DNA of 17,307 nucleotides from an uncultured Oscillospiraceae bacterium. Lineage in GTDB: Bacteria; Bacillota; Clostridia; Oscillospirales; Oscillospiraceae. The number at the start of each line of letters is the position of its first letter. Position 1 is the first letter of the stretch. Location of the stretch: NCBI GenBank assembly GCA_934661715.1, contig CAKUJL010000007.1, positions 1 to 17,307 on the forward strand. The letters run 5' to 3'. Of this stretch, positions 12,529 through 17,307 are shown in pieces. Under the pieces are notes generated by a model. That model saw only the letters and a program-made list of their open reading frames with translations, had not been told where the DNA came from and made no database searches. The translations under genes and the position numbers were made by a program.

Positions 12529-15027
12529 TTATACTTTAATCTGCTCCATGACGAAGCACTCGAAGATGTCGCCCTCTTTAATATCGTTATATTTCTCGAT
12601 CGACATGCCGCACTCGTAGCCGGCGGCGACCTCCTTGACGGAGTCCTTGAAGCGCTGCAAAGAGCCGAGCTTTCCTTCGTGGATGACGATATTGTCGCGC
12701 AGGACACGAACAGACGCGTCGCGCGTGATTTTGCCGTCTTTGACATAGCAGCCCGCGATCGTGCCGATGGCGGAGACCTTGTAGGTCTGGCGGACCTCGG
12801 CGTGGCCGATGATGGCCTCGCGGAACTTGGGCGCCAGCATACCCTTCATGGCGTCGCCGATTTCGTTGATGGCGTCATAGATAACGCGGTACATCCGCAT
12901 ATCGACCTTGTCGCGCTTCGCGGCCGCCTGCGCCAGATCGTTGGGCCGGACGTTGAAGCCGACGACGATGGCGTTGGAGGTGGAGGCCAACAGGATATCG
13001 GACTCGTTGATCGCGCCGACACCCGCGTGGATAACCTTGACGCGCACTTCCTCGTTCGAAAGCTTCTCGAGAGACGCCTTGACCGCCTCGGCCGAGCCCT
13101 GCACGTCTGCCTTGACGATGAGGTTGAGTTCCTTCATTTCGCCTTCCTGGAGCTTGGAGAACAGGCTCTCAAGCGTGACCTTCTGGTTGAGCTTGTTGGC
13201 CTCGTCCTTGATCTTCTGCTTGCGCTGCTCCACGAGCTGGCGCGCCATGCGCTCGTCGGCGACGGCGTTAAACTCATCGCCCGGCGCGGGCACTTCGGTA
13301 AGACCCGTGATCTCGACCGGGATGGAGGGGCCGGCGTCCTTGACCTGAAGGCCCTTGTCGTTCGTCATGACACGCACGCGGCCAACGGCGGTACCCGCGA
13401 TGATGATGTCGCCCTGATGGAGCGTGCCGTTCTGGACGAGAAGCGTCGCGATGGGGCCTCTGTTCTTGTCGAGCCGCGCTTCGAGCACGCAGCCCTTGCC
13501 GGCTCTGTTCGGGTTGGCCTTGAGCTCCTGCATTTCGGCGGTGAGCAGGACGGTTTCCAGAAGATCGTCGATGCCGTCGCCGGTTTTCGCGGAAATTTTG
13601 CAGACCTCGGTCTCGCCGCCCCATTCCGCGGGCGTCAGGCCGTGCTCGGTCAGCTGGGTGAGAATGCGGTCGGGATTTGCCCCGTGCTTATCCATCTTGT
13701 TGACGGCCACGATGATGGGGATGTTCGCGGCCTTGGCGTGGTTGATGGCCTCGATGGTCTGCGGCATGATGCCGTCGTCGGCGGCCACAACGAGAATCGC
13801 GATATCGGTGCACATCGCGCCTCTGGCTCGCATTTCGGTAAAGGCCGCGTGGCCCGGCGTGTCGAGGAAGGTGATGGGCTGGTCTCCGACCTTCACGGTG
13901 TAAGCGCCGATGTGCTGGGTGATGCCGCCGGCTTCTCCCGCCGCGACCTTCGCGTGACGGATATAGTCAAGCAAAGACGTTTTGCCGTGGTCGACGTGGC
14001 CCATGACGACGATGACGGGCGGACGGGTGACGAGCTCTTCTGCCGTATCCTCGTGATCGTCAAAGAGCTTTTCTTCGATCGTGACGACGACCTCGTGCTC
14101 GACCTTGCAGCCGAGCTCGACGGCGACAAACTCCGCCGTGTCAAAGTCGATGGTCTGGTTGACCGTGGCCATCACGCCGTTTTTGAGCAGGCACTTGATG
14201 ACCTCCGCCGCGGTCTTCTTCATGCGCGAAGCAAGGTCGCCGACGGTAATTTCGTCCGGGATCTTGACGACCAGCGGGGCCTTTTTCGCGATCTCGAGCT
14301 GAAGGCGGCGCATCTTCTCCTGCTCCTCCGAGCGGTTCTTGGTGCCGAACTTCTTGGCCTGCTGCTTCTTGTTCTTGTTGCCGATCTTCTGCTTGCCGCT
14401 CGAGTAGTTCTGCACGCGCTCGGAGACAAGGGAATCGACGCGGTCGTCGTAGCGGTCGGCATTGACGGTGACGGCGCTGGTGTCGATGACGCGGCGTTCG
14501 CGCTTGCGCTCGGGCTGCGGCTGCTTGGGCTGCTGGGCGGCCGGTGCGCTCTGGGTCTGCTGCGGAGCGGGAGCGCTCTGCTGCGGACGCGGGGATTGAT
14601 TCTGCGTCTGGCGCGGCTGGAAGGGCTGACCCTGCGGGCGCTGGCCGTTCTGGCTGCGGTTGTTGTTGAAATTGCCGTTCGGGCGGCCGCCCTGATTCTG
14701 CTGCTGGCGCGGCTGGGCGCTTTGCTGCGGGGCGGCGTTCGTCTGCGGTGCGGCAGCGGTCTGCTGCGCAGCGGGCTTGGGCTGCTCGGCGGGCTTGGCT
14801 TCCTCGGGCTTTTTCTCGTTTGCCGTCGCGAAGACCTCGGCGATGGAACCGATCTGGTTTGTCGCCGTGATATAGTCGAAGATCACGTTCAGCTGATCCT
14901 CCGACAGGTTCTGTGAGCTGCTCTTGGGCTTATCGAAGAATTTTCCTACAATTTCGATGAGGTTCTTGGCCGGCATACCAAAATCGTCGGCCACCTCTTT
15001 AATTTTCTGCTTGATCTCAATACTCAT
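12529..15027 (-). CDS. infB: Translation initiation factor IF-2
   Basis: IF-2 is the GTPase that places initiator tRNA on the 30S subunit and promotes subunit joining. The 832 residues hold an N-terminal IF2_N-type segment (about 1-50), a low-complexity Gln/Pro/Asn/Ala-rich linker (about 72-175), a basic helical stretch, a second IF2_N domain (about 248-300) and the GTPase core. The core shows GHVDHGKT at 343-350 (G1), DTPGH at 389-393 (G3), NKMD at 443-446 (G4) and SAK at 479-481 (G5), followed by domains II-IV to the end. The ATG at 15027 has GGAGG seven bases upstream. The longer frame to 15054 would overlap ylxQ and lacks a site. The stop codon is at 12529, followed by the repeat-bearing gap. 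Confidence 0.98.
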   Translation of the reverse strand: MSIEIKQKIKEVADDFGMPAKNLIEIVGKFFDKPKSSSQNLSEDQLNVIFDYITATNQIGSIAEVFATANEKKPEEAKPAEQPKPAAQQTAAAPQTNAAPQQSAQPRQQQNQGGRPNGNFNNNRSQNGQRPQGQPFQPRQTQNQSPRPQQSAPAPQQTQSAPAAQQPKQPQPERKRERRVIDTSAVTVNADRYDDRVDSLVSERVQNYSSGKQKIGNKNKKQQAKKFGTKNRSEEQEKMRRLQLEIAKKAPLVVKIPDEITVGDLASRMKKTAAEVIKCLLKNGVMATVNQTIDFDTAEFVAVELGCKVEHEVVVTIEEKLFDDHEDTAEELVTRPPVIVVMGHVDHGKTSLLDYIRHAKVAAGEAGGITQHIGAYTVKVGDQPITFLDTPGHAAFTEMRARGAMCTDIAILVVAADDGIMPQTIEAINHAKAANIPIIVAVNKMDKHGANPDRILTQLTEHGLTPAEWGGETEVCKISAKTGDGIDDLLETVLLTAEMQELKANPNRAGKGCVLEARLDKNRGPIATLLVQNGTLHQGDIIIAGTAVGRVRVMTNDKGLQVKDAGPSIPVEITGLTEVPAPGDEFNAVADERMARQLVEQRKQKIKDEANKLNQKVTLESLFSKLQEGEMKELNLIVKADVQGSAEAVKASLEKLSNEEVRVKVIHAGVGAINESDILLASTSNAIVVGFNVRPNDLAQAAAKRDKVDMRMYRVIYDAINEIGDAMKGMLAPKFREAIIGHAEVRQTYKVSAIGTIAGCYVKDGKITRDASVRVLRDNIVIHEGKLGSLQRFKDSVKEVAAGYECGMSIEKYNDIKEGDIFECFVMEQIKV

Positions 15028-15040
15028 ACAGCCACCTCCA

Positions 15041-15469
15041 TTACTTTTTACCAAATCTCACGTTTTTCCGGTGCGCCTTTTCCTCCTGGCGGCGCTTGCT
15101 GACGCGCTCAGTCTGACGCGAAAGCTCCTGCAAAATGTCCGGATGCTTTTCTGCCAGCTCCGGCAGCGCCTCCAGAAACGCCTTTGCAAACGGAGCGTCC
15201 GTCAGCACGCACAGTGCGCACGCGTTGCAGCCGAGGCCGTCTCCAAGCTCGTCCTTTGTAAACGGCAGGCAGACGTATGCGGGCTTTCCGCTGCGGCAAT
15301 ACGATCTTGCGCGGCGGAAGGTGTGGTCGCCCGCGTCCTTCGCGATGAGAAGCAGCCTTCCCTTTCCGCTGCGGCAGGCGATCCCGCAGGGCTCTTCTCC
15401 AATTTCCAGCTTCCGCGCCCGCCGGGCAAGGCCCAGAAGCAGCAGCGCCTTGTGTTCTGCGTCATTCAT
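15041..15469 (-). CDS. ylxQ: L7Ae-like ribosomal protein (YlxQ family)
   Basis: This 142-residue protein belongs to the L7Ae/L30e/S12e/Gadd45 superfamily, small RNA-binding proteins that often recognise kink-turns. The N-terminal pattern [20 protein letters not shown], a central [20 protein letters not shown] and the following [35 protein letters not shown] fit YlxQ. The C-terminal 35 residues are an additional Lys/Arg-rich tail beyond the usual ~100-residue fold. The ATG overlaps the ylxR stop codon by eight bases, and GGAGG lies nine bases upstream. Position between ylxR and infB is the standard Firmicutes arrangement. The biological role is not firmly established. Confidence 0.9.
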   Translation of the reverse strand: MNDAEHKALLLLGLARRARKLEIGEEPCGIACRSGKGRLLLIAKDAGDHTFRRARSYCRSGKPAYVCLPFTKDELGDGLGCNACALCVLTDAPFAKAFLEALPELAEKHPDILQELSRQTERVSKRRQEEKAHRKNVRFGKK

Positions 15470-15734
15470 GCGGCTGCGCCTCCATTGCCTGCACGAGGCC
15501 GTCCAAAACCTCCTGCGGAATTTTTACGTCAAAGGCCCGCTCGAGCGCTTTGGCGCGGATCGCCTTTTTCAGGCACTCCGGGTCCGGGCAGAGGTAAGCG
15601 CCGCGGCCGGGGGCTTTCCCGCGGAAATCCAGACTGATTTCTCCCTCCGGGCTCTTGACCACGCGGATGAGTTCCTTCTTGGGCCGCATTTCTCGGCAGC
15701 CGACACACTGCCGCATGGGAATTTTCTTTTGCAT
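15462..15734 (-). CDS. ylxR: YlxR family RNA-binding protein (DUF448)
   Basis: The 90-residue product has the family marks MRQCVGCREMRPKKELIR (residues 7-24) and GRGAYLCPDPECLKKAI (43-59), a small basic fold that binds RNA. In Firmicutes YlxR has been linked to control of RNase P activity, so an RNA-processing role fits the operon. An in-frame stop just upstream fixes the ATG at 15734 as the start. Its GGAGG lies 12 bases away, a long spacing. It follows nusA by 33 bases and overlaps ylxQ. Confidence 0.93.
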   Translation of the reverse strand: MQKKIPMRQCVGCREMRPKKELIRVVKSPEGEISLDFRGKAPGRGAYLCPDPECLKKAIRAKALERAFDVKIPQEVLDGLVQAMEAQPHE

Positions 15735-15767
15735 CGGGGCTCAATACCTCCTTCCGGGTAAAAACGG

Positions 15768-16889
15768 TTATTCTGCCTCTTCCGGCTTTGCTTCCGGTTC
15801 TTCCGCGGGCGCTTCTTCCTGCGCCGTTTCAAACTCCGCGGCCTGGGAGGCGGGCTTGATATCGATCTTATAGCCGGTGAGTCTCGCGGCAAGACGCGCG
15901 TTCTGGCCTTCCTTGCCGATGGCAAGCGACAGCTGATCGTCCGGGACGATGACGCGGCAGGCCTTCTGCATACCGGGAAGCACCGTCACGGAAACGACGT
16001 CTGCCGGGCTCAGGGCCGCGGCCACGAATTTGGCCGGATCTTCCGACCAGACGATGATGTCCATCTTCTCGCCGTGCAGCTCGTCGACCACCGCGCCGAC
16101 TCTTGCGCCTCTGGTGCCGACGCACGCGCCGACGGGATCGATGTTTTCCTGCGTGGCGGTGACGGCGATCTTCGTGCGCGAGCCTGCCTCACGGGCGATG
16201 GACTTGACCTCGACAAGGCCCGACGCGATTTCGGGGACCTCGAGTTCAAAGAGCCGCTTGACAAGACCCGGGTGCGTTCTCGAAACGATGACCTGCGGGC
16301 CTCTTGTGGACCTGCGGACCTCCACGACGTAGACGCGGATCATGTCGCCCTCGCGGTAGCTCTCGCCCTTGACCTGCTCGGAGGCGGCCAGCATCGCGTC
16401 GGTGCGGTCGTTGGTGTTGCCGCCGAGACGGATGGTCATGTCGCCGGAGTCGGGCGCGATGCGAAGAACGGAGCCGGTGAGAATTTCGTGCTCCTTGGAG
16501 GAGAACGTGTCGAAGATCATGCCGCGCTCTGCCTCGCGGATGCCCTGAATGATGACCTGCTTGGCGGTCTGGGCGGCGATGCGGCCGAAGTTCTGCGTGC
16601 GCACGTCGACGTTCACAAGGTCTCCGAGCTCGGCGTGCTTGTTGATCTTCCGCGCTGCGTCGAGGGAAATTTCGGTCGCGGGCGTGAGCACGTCGTCGAC
16701 GACCTCCTTCTGCACATACATCTTCAGGTCTCCGTCTTCAACCTCGACGAACACGTTGTCGGTGTAGCCTTCCTTGTCCTTTTTATAGGCCGCGACGAGG
16801 GCCTGCGTGATCTTGTCGATCATGTACTGCTGCGGAATGCCGCGCTCTTTTTCCAGCTGCGCCAGCGCCGCGAAAATTTCAGCGTTCAT
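15768..16889 (-). CDS. nusA: Transcription termination/antitermination factor NusA
   Basis: NusA binds RNA polymerase and nascent RNA and modulates pausing, termination and antitermination. The 373 residues contain the N-terminal polymerase-binding domain (about 1-125), an S1 domain (about 130-200, ILTGSVLRIAPDSGDMTIRLG), and two KH domains (about 200-345) with the typical PVGACVGTRGARV and SLAIGKEGQNARLAARLTGYKIDI segments. The C-terminus is a short Glu/Pro/Ala-rich acidic tail instead of the acidic repeats of enterobacteria, as is usual in Firmicutes. The ATG at 16889 has GGAGGAG upstream at a long spacing of about 11-13 bases. It follows rimP by 18 bases. Confidence 0.97.
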   Translation of the reverse strand: MNAEIFAALAQLEKERGIPQQYMIDKITQALVAAYKKDKEGYTDNVFVEVEDGDLKMYVQKEVVDDVLTPATEISLDAARKINKHAELGDLVNVDVRTQNFGRIAAQTAKQVIIQGIREAERGMIFDTFSSKEHEILTGSVLRIAPDSGDMTIRLGGNTNDRTDAMLAASEQVKGESYREGDMIRVYVVEVRRSTRGPQVIVSRTHPGLVKRLFELEVPEIASGLVEVKSIAREAGSRTKIAVTATQENIDPVGACVGTRGARVGAVVDELHGEKMDIIVWSEDPAKFVAAALSPADVVSVTVLPGMQKACRVIVPDDQLSLAIGKEGQNARLAARLTGYKIDIKPASQAAEFETAQEEAPAEEPEAKPEEAE

Positions 16890-16907
16890 GGTTTTCTGTA
16901 CTCCTCC

Positions 16908-17307
16908 TTAAAACTCCACATACAGCCGCACCAGCGCGGCCTCATTTTTCTCAAAGCGAACCGTCCTGCCATGGGCGTCCAGCGTCACCGCGCCGTCGTC
17001 GTAGCCTGTGAGCGTGCCGACCACTTCCTTTTTGCCGTCCACGGGCTTATAGAGCTTCACAAGCACCGTCGAGCCCATAAACTGCTCGAAATCGCCGGGA
17101 CGCTTCAAAACGCGCTCGAGACCCGCCGAGCAGACCTCGAAGCTGTAGCTGTCGGGGATGGGGTCTTTTTCGTCGAGGATCGGGTCGACCGCGCGGGAAA
17201 TGGCCTCGCAGTCGTTGATGTCGACGCCGCCGGGCTTGTCGATATACAGCCGCAAAAACCAGTCTGCGCCCTCGCGGACGTATTCCACATCCCACAGCGA
17301 GCACCCG
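16908..17307 (-). CDS. rimP: Ribosome maturation factor RimP, 5' end beyond the window
   Basis: RimP helps 30S subunit maturation. The visible 133 codons cover most of the protein. The frame is open to the window edge and reads GCSLWDVEYVREG, matching the G-x-x-L-x-DVE-Y segment that lies about 20-30 residues into RimP, so the real start lies outside. The rest shows LRLYIDKPGGVDINDCEAISR and the typical SYSFEVCSAGLERVLKRPGDFEQFMG block, then the SH3-like C-terminal domain. The GTG at 17288 is internal and not the start. It is the first visible gene of the nusA-infB operon, whose promoter is outside the window. Confidence 0.93.
   Translation of the reverse strand, partial: GCSLWDVEYVREGADWFLRLYIDKPGGVDINDCEAISRAVDPILDEKDPIPDSYSFEVCSAGLERVLKRPGDFEQFMGSTVLVKLYKPVDGKKEVVGTLTGYDDGAVTLDAHGRTVRFEKNEAALVRLYVEF

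Noticed and set aside
10717..12619. Long plus-strand open frames opposite truB, nrnA and rbfA
   Set aside because: They lie opposite three well-recognised genes, show no domain pattern and are rich in Arg and Ser as expected of shadows.
12679..14916. Plus-strand open frame of 745 codons
   Set aside because: It is entirely antisense to infB, whose product carries all IF-2 motifs. The frame has a biased Asp/Val/Arg/Gly-rich composition typical of the mirror frame of a GC-rich gene, and has no binding site.

Overview
This 17.3 kb window is a stretch of ordinary chromosome with high GC content. It most likely comes from a low-abundance-AT Clostridia of the Ruminococcaceae/Oscillospiraceae type, probably a gut anaerobe. 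The evidence is the Firmicutes-style order of the nusA-infB operon (rimP-nusA-ylxR-ylxQ-infB-rbfA-nrnA-truB-ribF), strong GGAGG ribosome binding sites, frequent TTG starts, the lspA-rluD pair, and a queT gene behind a leader RNA folded like a class III preQ1 riboswitch. No phage, insertion sequence, CRISPR array, tRNA or rRNA was found.

Left part, plus strand (1-2330): a promoter, a pseudoknotted preQ1-III-like leader and a terminator-like hairpin precede queT, a predicted membrane importer for a queuosine precursor. A second promoter drives lspA (lipoprotein signal peptidase), which overlaps rluD (a large-subunit rRNA pseudouridine synthase of the RluA family). A perfect 14-bp hairpin ends this unit.

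Middle part, minus strand (2311-9156): a MATE efflux pump with its own promoter and terminator is followed by a probable six-gene transcription unit. It starts from a good promoter at 7688-7716. In transcription order it contains two tandem-duplicated MFS transporters of identical length, an unusual protein (zinc ribbon, transmembrane segment, coiled coil, C-terminal Cys/His module), an AEC-family permease, a NUDIX hydrolase and a small membrane protein of unknown function. The unit runs head-on into rluD and shares its terminator hairpin.

Right part, minus strand (9201-17307): the translation/RNA-metabolism operon. RimP (cut by the window edge) and RbfA mature the 30S subunit, NusA controls transcription elongation, YlxR and YlxQ are small RNA-binding proteins, IF-2 brings initiator tRNA to the ribosome, NrnA degrades nanoRNA, TruB makes pseudouridine 55 in tRNA, and RibF makes FMN and FAD. 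Genes are packed with short gaps or overlaps, except for about 125 bases between infB and rbfA that hold a 7-base tandem repeat and a GC-rich palindrome.

The points most worth a second look are: the riboswitch pseudoknot that competes with the downstream terminator (which on paper gives an ON switch), the promoter that fires directly into a terminator hairpin ahead of the MATE gene, the two-ended Cys-rich membrane protein, and the repeat/palindrome insert between infB and rbfA.
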